A stretch of 64,000 bases of DNA from Apodemus sylvaticus (Eukaryota > Chordata > Mammalia > Rodentia > Muridae): contig NC_067492.1 of NCBI RefSeq assembly GCF_947179515.1, forward strand, positions 14,073,416 through 14,137,415. Direction: 5' to 3'. The notes beneath the pieces are model-generated. The model saw only the letters and a program-made list of their open reading frames with translations, ran no database searches and was not told where the DNA came from. The first letter of the stretch is position 1. The number at the start of each line of letters is the position of its first letter. Both the position numbers and the translations under genes were made by a program. Shown in pieces: positions 24,966 through 36,699 of this stretch.

Positions 24966-25119
24966 CACTAGACTTTATCTATTCCCTGGTCATCACTGCT
25001 TATGGATACTCTGTAGCTTACAGTTATGGCTTTTAGCACTGATAGTTGCTAAGTCTATAAAAGGGCTCTCTGGCTTGTGCCTCTCCCTTTCCAAGAAGGG
25101 CTCGGCAACTTGTTGGGAT

Positions 25120-25228
25120 TCCCACTCAAAGAAAGAGAAAATGAGCCTTAGAGAAATCAAATGAGTTATCACCCCCAGAGCAGTGGAGATTGGGTCTGCA
25201 AACCCAGACACACATGCTGTTGGCTTCT
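25120..25228 (-). repeat. MIR relic
   Basis: 'gagaaaatgagccttagagaaatcaaatgagttatcacccccagagcagtggagattgggtctgcaaacccagac' aligns by eye with the reverse-complement MIR (GAGGAAACTGAGGC ... GAACCCAGGTCTG). Confidence 0.65.
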
Positions 25229-25229
25229 C

Positions 25230-25711
25230 TCAGCCTTCACTCTCTCTCTTCCAAATCTGTACAGACAGAGATGAGAAAGTCTTCCCAGGCTTAGGGTGAC
25301 CCAGCAGGCAGGAGTTTAGAAGTAGTTGTCTGTGACTCCCATCTAAAATCTCTAACATGCTCTTAGATGTATCCAGGGCCCTCTGGCAGTCAGGCAGGTT
25401 GGACAGCTCTGAGGAGAATGCTCTAACATATAAATGTGTGGAGATCACTTCCAAATGCAATTTGGGACAGAACTGGTTTGATTTGTTCTGAAAAGGCAGG
25501 GAGTGAATTTCCATGCTGTCACTCTATATGGGAGGATGCTGTCTCCCAAAAGGAGGATTGAAGTCTCTTAGTCACTTCTGATATTCATCCTGAGCCTGTC
25601 CCTGAAGACATCAGTACAGGATTAGCTGGCCACTAGATGTTATATTGCAGAAAAGGCAAAATGAACCACTAATATACTGAAGTCACCCATTGTTGAGAAG
25701 GCTTTCATAGA

Positions 25712-25758
<47 letters not shown>

Positions 25759-26095
25759 ACGTACAGAAACAAATGTCTATTTACTTTAGACAGAACAGTG
25801 ACAAACAAAAGAAATAATTCCTCCCTAGTCTACCTCAGTGAGCTGGTGAGTTTATTGAGATAACACACAGAAGTTGGGTAAAAGGTTATTTATAAGAGCA
25901 TGACTCAAAGACAGCTAGCTGTGTTGCCATAAAGCCCACCCCAGCATGAGTGAGGACACTAAAGATGCACCCTCCATGAACAACTTGAAAGCAGTTGTTA
26001 CTGCTCCCATGACCCTGCATCTTGTCTCTTGTTTTGGGAACTTCCTAAGACTTCTGAGTTTTGTTTGGTTCCTGAGTCTTAATGAAACTGTTGGA
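25230..26095. other. Unique noncoding stretch with one GT repeat
   Basis: A GT run at 25715-25757 is the only clear feature. No gene is seen. Confidence 0.45.
25715..25757. repeat. (GT)21 microsatellite
   Basis: Uninterrupted GT run. Confidence 0.97.
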
Positions 26096-26097
26096 CG

Positions 26098-26098
<1 letters not shown>

Positions 26099-26167
<69 letters not shown>

Positions 26168-26171
26168 TGTG
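26099..26171. repeat. Compound microsatellite (TC)26-(TG)11
   Basis: TC run to 26150, then TG to 26171. Confidence 0.97.
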
Positions 26172-26799
26172 GTATATGTGTGGGGGAGGTAGGGGTATCT
26201 CACAGGTAGTACAAAAGTCCTTGGAAAGACAAGAAGAGCTATACAGATTTTCCAATTGGGTACAGGGAGCCAGGAGACATATTAGCTTTGACGTACAATT
26301 TGAACCTGGGGTTAACAGGCAACAAGGAGCCAGCAGCTTTGCTGTCTGGTCTCCTGAAGACTATCCTCAACAATACTACAGCATTATGGATTCCATTTCT
26401 GCAGTCTGTATTAAAACAAGGAAGTTGGGTTCTTCTGTATATTAGAGGCAAGTTGAGGAACTCAGAGAGTTCAGGAAAGATGAAAAATGGACCACATGGT
26501 ATTTGTGTTCTGAAACCAAGGGTTGATCCCTGCCCTTGATCCACAGCAAGATGTGCTAAAGGAAGAAAAGACTGGCATAGTATAAAGGTGATGGGCAGAA
26601 TTGAAAGTTCTTGATGGCATATTCTCTCTAGGACAGCAATCCTGAGATGAAGATGCTAGCGCAGTCAGAAAAAAGAGAGTCCATAGACACCATATTCCTT
26701 CAGCACAGACCCTGACAATCTCTCTCCTCTAAAAATATATAGCTGTCTCTAAAACGCTCACAGTCATTCCACCTGTAGCATTCAGCCATAAATAAGTAA

Positions 26800-27010
26800 T
26801 TTAAGGTACCATAAAAATCATCTGTGCACAAAGATGTTGCTTGGAGTATTATTTATAATGGTAAAAATTGGAAACAAATGTTCAATAAAATGGAAATGAT
26901 GAAATAAAACATAAGACGATGCTTGGATGGAATATTATGAAGTCATAGAGTGGTATTTGTTCACTAAGAGGGCAATAACAAAGACAAATATTGATGTTAG
27001 TGTGTTAACT
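26800..27010 (+). mobile_element. Ancient L1 (L1M-like) fragment
   Basis: 'gcacaaagatgttgcttggagtattatttataatggtaaaaattggaaacaaatg' and 'gatggaatattatgaagtcatagag' match the conserved L1 ORF2 3' region (ATTATTTATAATAGC...AAAATTGGAAACAACC...ATGGAATACTATGCAGCC). Frames are broken. Probably older than the rodent radiation. Confidence 0.75.
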
Positions 27011-27028
27011 GGCTATATAGGATTAAGG

Positions 27029-27147
27029 AGCAGGGAGGGAGGGAGAGGGAGGGAGGGAGAGGGAGGGAGGGAGGAGGAGGAAAGAAGGGAGAGAGGCCAG
27101 GTAGGGAAGGAGGAAAGAGAGAGGAGGAAGAGAGAAAGAAGAGAGTT
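27029..27147. repeat. GGGA/GGA-rich polypurine tract
   Basis: Mostly GGGA and GGA units with AAAGAGA interruptions, purine-only over most of its length. Confidence 0.9.
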
Positions 27148-27149
27148 CT

Positions 27150-27750
27150 CATAATTGCAGGACTGTGTTCATATCCTTGTCTGGATGATAGTTAATTATT
27201 CTCTTTGTTCATTATTTTGCACTTTCAATGAGGCATATGGAATAATTTTGTAATGTAAATATGCATGGTGTGGTCTACTTTTAGATAATAGGGGAAACAA
27301 ATTGTGGAGAGTTTTTTCAAAGTCTGAAGTATTTTACAGATAACTAAACAGTGTTGGGAGGTTTATTCAAGAATCTACTCGGGGACACTTGTGTACTGTG
27401 CATTTGGACCTTGTTGGCCATCCCTTGAAAATTAAGCAAAAGAGCAAAGATGGAAAGGGCACACATAGGAGCCTTAGAAGGTTAAGACAGAAAGATACAA
27501 AGTAAATACTCAAACCTTAGAGAAGGGGTTGTGGTTGTCCAGAGTCCAGGATTTGCAGGAAGAGGTGAATTAGGCATGGTCAAGATGCAAGTGCCCCAGC
27601 CCACAAGGAACAGAAAACATTCCTGTTTCAAGATCAAGGGTTAAGAGATACAGAAGGAAGAGAGAATGTGGTCAGGCCAAAGGAAGAAGACAAAAATGTT
27701 ATGGGGTATATATGGCTACTCTTCATCTCTCTGTGTATCTCTTTATCTGT
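27150..27750. other. Unique noncoding stretch
   Basis: The start is AT-rich and may continue the ancient L1 3' region. No gene is seen. Confidence 0.4.
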
Positions 27751-27752
27751 CT

Positions 27753-27753
<1 letters not shown>

Positions 27754-27822
<69 letters not shown>

Positions 27823-27824
27823 AC
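27754..27824. repeat. Compound microsatellite (TC)22-(AC)13
   Basis: TC run to about 27797, then AC run to 27824. It inflates a 214-codon minus-strand frame. Confidence 0.97.
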
Positions 27825-28324
27825 CTGTTCCAAATGCCAATAGGTGATGGGACATAGGAAATGCCAGAGCATTGTATAAAAATCCCATGGATGAGACAGG
27901 CTCACCCGGGCAGATGAGGCAGGAAACACTGGTAGAGATACATAAGTGGGTATCACTTTTATTTTCATTAAAGAATTGCAAAAGAAAAGCAAATAATGCT
28001 TTAAGCCAGAAAGAAGCCTGGGCACTGTGCCAGCTCCAGGCATTCATAGAGGATGATGGGGTGAAGGAGGGAGGAGCTGAAACTTTCTGGTTCTGGGTAT
28101 TGTCTAGCTGCCAGCCCAGGCACAGGACCCAAGTTCTAGATGTCTTCATGGTGTCAGAGTTGTGGCGTTTACAATCACAACATGTACAGCAATGAAAGCT
28201 GGACCAAGAGGACATCTCCATGGGTTTCCATGGGGAATGGATAATCACCACTGTGTGTGACACTTCCCAATGTCCCATTTAGACCCTACCACAACCTACC
28301 ACAACTCACAGAGCAGGACTTATT

Positions 28325-28485
28325 GTGTCCAAACAGCTCAGTGGGCAAGCCTAACAGCCCCAAGTTCAATCCCTCAAATCCATGTAAAGGAATAAAGGGA
28401 ATAAGGAATAAGGGGAAGCCGGGTCCACAGCAGTGTACTCTGACCCTCAAGCCCCCACACATGTTGCATACTCAAGGATAATACT
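28325..28485 (+). repeat. B3-like SINE relic
   Basis: 'caaacagctcagtgggcaagcc', 'ccccaagttcaatccctcaaatcc', 'aagccgggtccacagcagtgtactctgaccc' fit a shortened B3/B2 copy. Confidence 0.5.
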
Positions 28486-29089
28486 TTTAATAATAATATT
28501 TACATTTTTTAAAAATAGACTTTCCATCATAGGACAACAAAACCAGTGGGAAAACCAGAGTCTCCTTAGATACCCTACTCTCATTTGTTTTATTTTTATA
28601 CCCTGACACAGTGGAAGAAACTGAGGCATAGCCCATCAAGAAATTTTCTGTAAGTAACTTTCAGAGGGAAGAATGAAAAGGAGCCTGTCGACTTAGTCAG
28701 GGTTATTGAGAATTCCAATTTGTGTCTGTTGGTAGAGTTTTAGCAGTACCCGATCTCATGCATCAGCCTATGTCTGTGTTTCCTGCCAAGGAAAGGCAGA
28801 ACTAAGTAGTTGTGACACTAACTATATGGGACACAAAGCTGAAAACAGTCGCTGTTCAACCCATTACAGAACAACTCTGTTTTTCAGAAGCATACTTAAC
28901 TTATGGAATGCCTCGCTCCAACATTGTTAGATATATGCAGGCTGGATGAAACAGACCAGTGAGTCACAAAGAATGCTAATTTTAATCGAGGGATTCTTGA
29001 TTCTTCCGTAAACTGGAGTGACTTGCTTTAAAGGCTCTCTGAAGTTAGGCATCTGGAGGGTATTTCATTTGAAGGAATCCATGTGCAAC

Positions 29090-29175
29090 ACACACACACA
29101 CACACACACACAGAAGGAAGGAGAGAGAAACAGAGGGAGGGAGAGAGGAACAAGCGAGAGGAAGGGAGAAAGATT
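29090..29175. repeat. (CA)12 plus GA/GGGA-rich tract
   Basis: CA run to 29112, then purine-rich GGAAGG, GAGAGA and GGGA units. Confidence 0.93.
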
Positions 29176-29264
29176 TAAACATCAAGGTTTTCTCATAGGG
29201 ATGATAATAATAAATATTCATGCTGAAGATTATGTGTGAACCTAAGCATAAGAAAGAATAGATG

Positions 29265-29585
29265 ACACAGTCTCTTCTTAATGTGTATTGGGGAAGGGAG
29301 CATATACCTGTGTGTATACAGGCAGAGGCCAGAGGACACTTGGTGTCCTGCTCTGTGGCTTTCCCCTCTATTCCTTGGTGATAGGACCTCCTACTGAACC
29401 CAGAGTTAACCTGGAAACCAGCAAGCCTGCGTGATCCTCCTGCCTCCTCCCTACACAGTGCTAGGGTTATGGGCACATGTGTACCGTGCTTGTCTGTCTT
29501 TTCATGTCTGTAGTAGGGATTCAAGTTTAGATCCTACATGCTTGCATAGAAATCTTTCTTACCCACTGAGCTGTCTCTGCAGGCC
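29265..29585 (-). repeat. B3-type SINE, antisense
   Basis: 'caggcagaggccagaggacacttggtgtcc', 'agtgctagggttatgggcacatgtg' and 'cttacccactgagctgtctctgcaggcc' are antisense B3. Confidence 0.85.
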
Positions 29586-29589
29586 CTAG

Positions 29590-30890
29590 TCTACTCTATT
29601 AAAATCAATTGTGTGTAAATCTGCCCCATCAGACCTGCCTATTTAGCCTCATTGAGATTGAGGCTTGCAGCTGTAGGGCTGTTGGGAATGATCCCAGTTC
29701 TGGTCTCCACAATGGTGATGATGGGTTTTGCAATTAGAATCTTAGCATTATTGGAATGAAGTACAATTGGGGCCACCTGAGGTGCAGTTTAGTTAGGACT
29801 GTCTTGGTTTCGATCCTGAAAAAACTCTAGTCTTAGGGAACCTCTCCATTGCAGGCAACAAGGATCATTGGTCAGCCTTATATAGCTATCCCAAGCAAAC
29901 ATGAGGTGAGCTGATGACCTGAATTGATGGTATCACCACGTCACAGACTTTATTTCTTTTTTCAAATGAGCTTATTATTTGGATGAGGCCCTCAGCAGGC
30001 TTGCTTGGATGGGATCCCAGATTCTCTATAAATAGACAGGAAATGTTCAGGAGCCTCAGAGCTGGGCTCTTCATCACTGAATGATGCGTTGTCACACCCC
30101 CTCTCTGTCACTCAGAAGAACGGTCTCCCCCAAGCACCAGGAAGAGATGTACTGAAAGATGCAGAAGCAAGAACATCTTCAGGGTTTAGCTCAAGTCCCT
30201 TATTCTATCATGGGCAAAGAAGTTGTATTTCTCCATGGCCTCTTAAGGGACTGGAGGCAGTAGTATTGTCAAACACTCAAAACAACGACAATTCTCTGTG
30301 GATCGTCCTGGTCAGAGGCATGGATAGCAGCTAGTGCAATTTGACTGAAAGTCCCCTTTTCTTTGTGTGGCCTTCTATGCAAGGATAATGCAGCCCTGAG
30401 AAATATTTGTTCAATGCACCTGACACAGAAGCAAGAGCATGAAGGAGGAGGCACGGGGCAGGACTACATTGTCTCCATACTCTCTGGGGGAGGGAGAATT
30501 TGCAGCCACCTCTGGCCAGAGAACTGAAAACGATGTTTTTTAAATTGGCCGGTACACGGTGATGATGATTTATTACAAACTGGAAACAGGATGATGAGAT
30601 GGTGCAGACACGCAGCTAATGCAGTTCAGTTCATACAGAAGGGCAGGCCAGAGAGCTGGGTTGGGGGTGGGGGAACCTGTCACCTCCAGGGCCTGCGTCT
30701 TTTTTAAAAAGTCATTTACCAAACTCTTATTAAGCACCCGCTTCTTCAGGTCTGGCACAGGGCAGAGTTTGGCAAGGAGCAGAATCACGTGGGGTTACAG
30801 ATGTGCAGAATTCAGAAACTCGGGGGAGAAGGCAGAGCATGTGGCAGATACCCGTTATGATGGAAGAGAGAAGGAAACCGGGATGGGAAG
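29590..30890. other. Unique noncoding stretch
   Basis: No recognisable gene. Frames at 30573-30788 (-) and 30619-30939 (+) are opposite-strand shadows without known domains. A GGGA run sits at about 30893-30911. Confidence 0.45.
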
Positions 30891-31079
30891 ATGGGAGGGA
30901 GGGAGGGAGGTAGAAAGGAAACAGGAGGTGGTGTGTTAAGGTCGAAGAAGGGAAGCAGACAGAGAAAGAATCAAGGAGACCAGGTTTGCAGAGGAGCAGG
31001 AAGCTCCACTACAGAAGAATATTTAAACCGAAGAGTTTTTGTTTTTTTTTCGTTGTTGTTTTTGTTTTTTTAAGGCAAG

Positions 31080-31910
31080 TCCTGGGAGAGGGTGGGCTGC
31101 GAGCCAGTCATTTAAAGACTGGATTTTAGAACTTCTGGGTAGCGCAAACTTTAAACAAACAATTCTTAACAAATCGGTGCTTTATGTCCCTCTATGATAA
31201 ATGACCCATAGAGCTGATTATTTTAAAGACAAACTTGTATTGGAGCATCCACAGAAAAGACCCATCTTCATAGCTGCGTTCAGTTTGTGCACCCAGCTGT
31301 GCGACTTTGTTTCCCTTGAGAGTCCTGGGCTCTGAGTGCTGATTGCAGCCTCTTTGAGCTTCACCTGCAGCTTAAGAAGCAGCGGTGGGCAGCATCCACC
31401 AAAGTGCACCCCGTGTCTGAAAGCCCCTTCTTCAGCAGCATGCAAGGAAGGCGGCCGAGCAGAAGCAGAATGCTTTTCTAAAGTGAAAATGAGATACAAA
31501 AGATTGAGACGGAGCCACGCGATGGTTAAGTTAATCTTCAGGGGAGGGAAAACATGTCAGAAAATGTAAACCAGAACGGCCCGGCCCGGTACAATTCTGC
31601 AGAGGGAATTAAATTCCTATGGAAAAACAAGGCTTCTGATTAGGGAAAGGATTTGACTGCATAGAGAAATCTGGAGCATTGGTCTATTAAAAATACTTGT
31701 AAAACCAGGGGAATCATGTAAGAAATTAGAGAGCTAAAAGAAGGGGGAGAGCTCCGGCTGTTGGAAATATAGTTATTATTTCAGATGCCGGATCATATTA
31801 GCAAGACCGTAAGGAAGAGAAAATTGCTTTGAATTCTGAAAAGCAACGTTTGTGATCAGGTAGCACATTTAATTCAAAGCAGCCTTCTTAACTCTTTGTA
31901 GGTAACTTTT
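31080..31910. other. Candidate conserved noncoding block (about 0.8 kb)
   Basis: Over 800 bp free of SINE, L1 or simple repeat, in a region otherwise crowded with them, with several retained CpGs around 31390-31590 ('aaggcggccgagc', 'acggagccacgcgatgg', 'acggcccggcccggt'). It carries AT-rich homeodomain-type cores and a half-MARE-like 'gtgctgattgcagc' at about 31337-31350. The regulatory role is an inference. Confidence 0.45.
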
Positions 31911-31934
31911 AAAAAAGAGGAAGAAGAAATCTGA

Positions 31935-32180
31935 GGGCTGAAGATGTAACTAGTGGCAAAATTTTGGCCCAGCATGCATTAGGCCCTGGGTCCCTGAAGA
32001 CTGCTCTTGCAGAAGACCCAAGAAACCCAGTCCCTGCATCAGGCACCTCCCAATTGCCTGCAAGTGCAGGTACTTGGTGGGATCCAATGCTTCTGGGCTT
32101 CCTATGTGCCTTCTGAACTCACATGCACATATCCATACCAAACACACAAACACATATACACATAACTTAAGACACAGTAA
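31935..32180 (+). repeat. B3/B2-like SINE with ID-like head
   Basis: 'gggctgaagatgtaactagtggc' and 'cagcatgcattaggccctgggtccctga' form the head. 'gcttcctatgtgccttctgaactcacatgcacatatcc' and an A/CA-rich tail form the end. Confidence 0.6.
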
Positions 32181-32299
32181 TCTTTTAAAAGATGTATCAG
32201 GAGAAATTCAGATTAGTAAAAAATTATCTATTTCTATGCCAAACATGCCAGAAATTGGAAAATAAGCAGAGAGGAACCAGGTTAGAATCTCAATGGAAT

Positions 32300-32412
32300 C
32301 CCTCTCCCTCTCCCTCTCCCTCTCCCTCTCCCTCTCCTTCCCCCTCCCCCTTTCCCTCTCTCTTTCTATATATGTGTGTATATATATATATGTACACACA
32401 CACACACATACA
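32300..32412. repeat. (CCCTCT)n, then TA/CA-rich tail
   Basis: About six hexanucleotide units to about 32338, degenerate C/T to 32366, then 'tatatatgtgtgtatatatatata' and a CA run to 32412. Confidence 0.93.
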
Positions 32413-32469
32413 TTTAAAATGGGAAGCAAAGTCAAACATACTGGAGAAAGATATCCTATATGACATCCT

Positions 32470-32626
32470 TTTTGTTTGTTTTTGTTTTTTCGAGACAGGG
32501 TTTCTCTGTATAGCCCTGGCTACCCTAGAACTCACTCTGTAGACCAGGCTGGCCTTGAACTCAGAAATCTGCCTGCCTCTACCTCCCAAGTGCCAGGATT
32601 AAAGGCATGTGCCACCAGTGCCCGGC
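32470..32626 (-). repeat. B1 SINE (Mus-type), antisense
   Basis: The T-rich tail is followed by 'cgagacagggtttctctgtatagccctggc', 'ggccttgaactcagaaatctgcctgcctct' and 'ccaggattaaaggcatgtgccacc'. The 'cagaaatc' form (GATTTCTGAG on the sense strand) is typical of younger mouse B1 and points to genus Mus. Confidence 0.95.
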
Positions 32627-32632
32627 AAAAAT

Positions 32633-32722
32633 GTGTAGCCCACGCTGGCCTTGAACTCGTTATCCTCCTGCCTCTGCCTCCTTCAGCAAATCTTACCGAT
32701 GTGCACACCCACCACAGCCAGC
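32633..32722 (-). repeat. Second, older B1 fragment, antisense
   Basis: 'gtgtagcccacgctggccttgaactcgttatcctcctgcctctgcc' and 'gatgtgcacacccaccacagcc' are antisense B1, truncated, directly behind the first copy. Confidence 0.7.
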
Positions 32723-33784
32723 CTATGTCGACATCCTAAGCATATTTAGGAGGAAGCAAAATGAATGGAGTTTGGGCTCATTGTAGAATGTTATGGGCAG
32801 TGGTTATTTCCAAAGCAAAATTGCTAAACAATTCACACTGGTTTGGGTGTGCTGGAACAGTTTCCCCAGCTTCCATCTTACAATGAAAATGTTTTGACAA
32901 GAACTCAAATGGAAGTTAGAGAAGGCATGTGTGATTAATTTCTTGTTACTTTATTATTATTATTATTGCCAACAAAGCCTTCTGGGAAGGTGTCTTTGTC
33001 TGGCTGCAGTTAGTAAGAGCTGGGTGACCATGGGTGGCAGTCTGCAAATGTCCTCACCCTGCTCCATGGCAGGTCTAGTGAGAAAGCGTGGCCTCGGGAA
33101 CATGCACACGGTGAGTCTGAACTACCCGGACAAAAGCCTTTTCTCTCCTCCCCTATGCATGGTCTCCAAGGACCCCATTTCAGGGCTCGCCAAGAGGAAG
33201 CTGTACTGAAGCATTCAGTAGTGGGAGCCTCCGATGCAGGGAAATGATGGGGTTCCCTGATGCACCTGCAGAGCCCTTGGGATGGGAACAAAGCTCGGCG
33301 GGATGTCTCTGTAGAGAAGGGTTAATGCCTATCAGAACGGTACCAACCCTGCTTCATTTCTGTTCTGTTGACAGGCCATTCGCTTCCAGGCGCTTCTCTA
33401 TTCTTAAACTGTTCTTTTCATCGGCTTCCTGAATCTTGACCCCCATGGATCTCCACCACCTTGGGGCTCTTGGATGGACTCACCCCTCTTTTGTTCTTAG
33501 TCCTCAGCACGGGCGAAGCAGTGAGCTCCTCCCCAGCACCTGCTCTAGGAGCCCTTCCCCCGCCCCTTGGCTTCTACACCACATCATCCACTTTTACTTT
33601 CTTCTTCGTGTTTATTAAAAGTTCATGCTGTTTTGTTTTTTCTTTTCTCAATTGCTTTGTTTTCCTTCGTCGTACGACTACAGTGTGTGAGTTCAGTAGA
33701 ACAGGAGTTTTCTGAGGGCCTGAGGCAGGCAAAATTATTGAAAGGTGAATGGAAAGCTGCTGGGGAAAGTGGGTAGCTTTTTCC

Positions 33785-33958
33785 ATCTATGGATGATTAG
33801 ATAGATGGATGAGTAATGGATGGACAGATAGATGAATTACGGGTGGATGGATGGATAGATGGAGTGTTGAATGGATAGATGAATGATAGATGGGTGGATG
33901 GGTGGATAGAAGGATGGAAAGATGGTCAGAGAACAGAGGGAGGGATGGACAGATGGAT
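33785..33958. repeat. Degenerate (GGAT/AGAT)n tetranucleotide array
   Basis: About 170 bp of 'gatggatagatgg'-type units with point changes and small gaps. Confidence 0.93.
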
Positions 33959-34129
33959 TGGTAATGTTTCTATCTAATTTTTCCTCACTCATATCTGACA
34001 AGAGAATCCTGATCTTTCCATGCTAATCCATGCCCTACAGCCCCCCAGATTGGTCACTCTCATAATGATCTTCATCAAACAAACATGAGAAGCAGCCTGT
34101 GCTACCATGGATGATCTATTCTAGATGAT

Positions 34130-34305
34130 TTTGGAGATTGAGCAGATGGCTCACTGAATAAAGTATTACTGTGTATGCATAAGGACCAAGTTCAGATACC
34201 AAATATCCATATAAAATGCTAGTGTGGTGCTGTGGATGGGAAAGGCAGAGAGAGGAAAATCCCTGGGCTTTTAGCCCAGCCAGTCTAGTCAAATTTGTGT
34301 TACTC
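34130..34305 (+). repeat. B3-type SINE
   Basis: 'gagattgagcagatggctcactgaataaagt' head, 'ggaccaagttcagataccaaatatccatataaaa' and 'agtgtggtgctgtggatgg' body. Confidence 0.7.
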
Positions 34306-34485
34306 TATGCAGATTTATGCTAAACCTTGGGGATTTAAACAACACAGGTTTCCTTCTTTTCTGAAGGTCTGATCTTTGTGAGAGGGTTTGCCACTGTTTT
34401 TGAGATAGCAAGGGCTATGGAATGTCCAGAGAGCAGTGTTCTAGAATGGTAAGTAATACTCCCGTATTAGAAAGCCAGGGCCGGG

Positions 34486-34685
34486 GGCTGGAGAGATGGC
34501 TCAGTGGTTAAGAGCACTGACTACTCTTCCAAAGGTCCTGAGTTCAAATCCTAGTAACTACATGGTGGCTCACAACCATCTGTAATGGGATCTGATGCCC
34601 TCTTCTGGAGTGTCTGAAGACACTTACATATAATGAATAAATAAATGTAATGCATATAATGAATAAATAAATCTTAAAAAGAAGA
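34486..34685 (+). repeat. B2 SINE (young)
   Basis: Nearly consensus: 'ggggctggagagatggctcagtggttaagagcactgac', 'tgagttcaaatcctagtaactacatggtggctcacaaccatctgtaatgggatctgatgccc' and 'gtctgaagacacttacatataat', ending in A-rich AATAAA-containing tail. It has A/B-box RNA polymerase III promoter parts. Confidence 0.97.
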
Positions 34686-35419
34686 AAGAGGAGGAGGTCA
34701 GGGCTGAGGGACAGTACTATTGGTTATACTACAGACCAAGAAAATTAATGTGGAAAAGCACTGGATACAGGCTTTCAGGAGCTTCTCAACATGATAAAGC
34801 TTCTTTGATGGTCCTTCTCTATGTCAACTGTCCCAGGAAACTCTCAGAAGAGTGAGCCCCAGGAAAGGTCCTCAGGAAAACCACTGGCAGAATGATAACA
34901 GCAGGTTAGGTCAAAACCTGAGAAATCTGGAAGCACGAATCAGGTCAAGTCTATTCCACAATTGGGAGGAAATACCCTAAAGGTCAAAGAGCAACAGAAA
35001 TCAGGTCAATGAAGAAAGCAAAAGTGACCTCTCATAGCTCACCAAGATGGGACCCTCAAGATGCCTTGGGCTGGACTATCAACTTTTCCCTGAGGGCAAT
35101 TTGCCATACAGGGAACTACATTTGATGATGTCTATAAATAGTTTGTCTCTACAGGGTGTGGTGTTGTTATTGGCAACTGAGAGGTCCTTGGGCAAACAAA
35201 GAAGGACTCAGCCTTGAACTGGTCATACTGAAGCTCAGGGATCCCAAATATATGTAAAAGTTTTGAAAGGGAACCTTTATCATGAGTGGCCTCTAAGTCA
35301 TACCTCACCTACTTGAAGCTTCCAGGTCCCCAGACTTTCAAAGCTCAAGAGAGACCCACCCACAAGCTAGAAGACCTTTGAGAAGCAAGAGAGAAAAACG
35401 GGGCAAATATTCAACCTGA

Positions 35420-35840
35420 CGTTTCCAGCAGCTATTTGCCAAGCAGTATGCTTATTAGCCAATTACAGAAGAGATTTACTGACTGGAATTGCATGTTCAT
35501 TTCTGTAGGGCCCAAACCGTTTCCTCTCCAGCCCCCAGCAAACTCCGTGGGGCTTTAATGTGACCGAAGACCTAGTCAGCTAATCGAGTCGGGCGTTAAT
35601 GGGAGCCCAGGATTTATTCTTTAATTGTTTCTGTGGCTCCCAATTCTGGGGAGGTATTTGTCTTGGTACACAGACACCAACAGTGAGCTGTAATATTACA
35701 CATAGGATTACAAGGTCTCTTTTTAATTATTATTTCATCTGTAATTATAGGCAAGTTCCTTTTATTATGCAGAGATTCCTGAAAACATTTTAATTGAAAT
35801 GGTCAGTGTCCCTGACTGTGTCCCAAGATCAGTCACAGTG
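35420..35840. other. Candidate conserved noncoding element
   Basis: Repeat-free AT-rich block dense in homeodomain cores: 'gcttattagccaattacagaag', 'ggctttaatgtgaccg', 'cagctaatcgagtcgggcgttaatggg', 'tctttaattgtttctg', 'ttttaattattatttcatctgtaattatagg'. This resembles vertebrate developmental enhancers. Conservation not tested. Confidence 0.55.
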
Positions 35841-36124
35841 ATCAAAGTCTTTTCCACCATTGGGATAATATAAGCAGCCCACATTCTTAACCAACTCATA
35901 AGCATTATTTAAAATTTTAGACTTGAGAGGGTTTCTCCCCCCCCCCAAAACTTATGGCCCAGTTGAAATGGGGTCAAGTAGAGCACTAAAGAATTTAATT
36001 ACAAATGTCCTTTCAAGCTCTGGATGGCTGTAAAGCTTGCCAGGTTGTCCCTGGAGAGCTAAGAGTCAATGTCCCTGTGGATGGAGTGTATTTCTTTTAA
36101 AGCGCATAAGAAGAAGGAGCAACA

Positions 36125-36350
36125 TGGGGCAGAGGTGATGGCTCAGTTATGAACGTGCTTGCTATGTAAGCATGAGGACCTGGATTCGATCCCCCAGAAC
36201 CTATACAAAAAAAGGCTAAATGTGACAGTGTTCTTCGAATCCCAGCACCGGAGAGACAGAAACAGGAAAATTTCTGAGGTTCGCAGACCATCCAGATTAG
36301 TTGCATTGGTGAGATCCAGATTCAGACAGATGACCTTCCTTAAAATATAA
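36125..36350 (+). repeat. B2/B3-family SINE, diverged
   Basis: 'ggggcagaggtgatggctcagttatgaacgtgcttgctatgtaagcatgaggacctgg' is the tRNA-like head. Later sequence is degraded. Confidence 0.65.
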
Positions 36351-36372
36351 GGGGGGAAATATAAATAAATAT

Positions 36373-36495
36373 AAAATAAATATAAGGTGGTGGCCACCTT
36401 TAATTCCAGCACTCAGGAGGCAGAAGCAGGTGGATCTCAGTTTCAGGGCAGCCAGGGCTTACACACAGAGACACCCTGTCTCCAAGAAACAAATA
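36373..36495 (+). repeat. B1 SINE
   Basis: 'ggtggtggccacctttaattccagcactcaggaggcagaagcaggtggatctcag', then 'cagggcagccagggcttacacacagagacaccctgtc' and A-rich tail. Confidence 0.9.
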
Positions 36496-36607
36496 CATAT
36501 TTACAAGGGAAAGCAACTGAGGAAGACACATGACATCAACCTCTGACCACAGGTGCACCCAAATACATATATGTGCATGTACAGAAGAAGAAAAGAAATG
36601 AAAACAG

Positions 36608-36682
36608 AAAAGAAACTTCAGCTTTGGATGTTGGCTTCTGCCTATAATTTTAGCACTTGGGAGGCAGAAGCAAGGGGGTGTT
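36608..36682 (+). repeat. B1 fragment
   Basis: 'ggatgttggcttctgcctataattttagcacttgggaggcagaagcaagggg' is a left-half B1 copy. Confidence 0.65.
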
Positions 36683-36699
36683 AAACATGTTGATCTTTG

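Noticed and set aside
27634..28278. The longest open frame (214 codons, minus strand)
   Set aside because: Its middle is a translation of the TC/AC microsatellite (CVCVCV and ERERER runs). The flanks match no known protein, and the overlapping plus strand is equally open.
34486..34560. tRNA gene
   Set aside because: The A- and B-box-like sequence is the tRNA-derived head of a B2 SINE; no cloverleaf with an intact acceptor stem is present.
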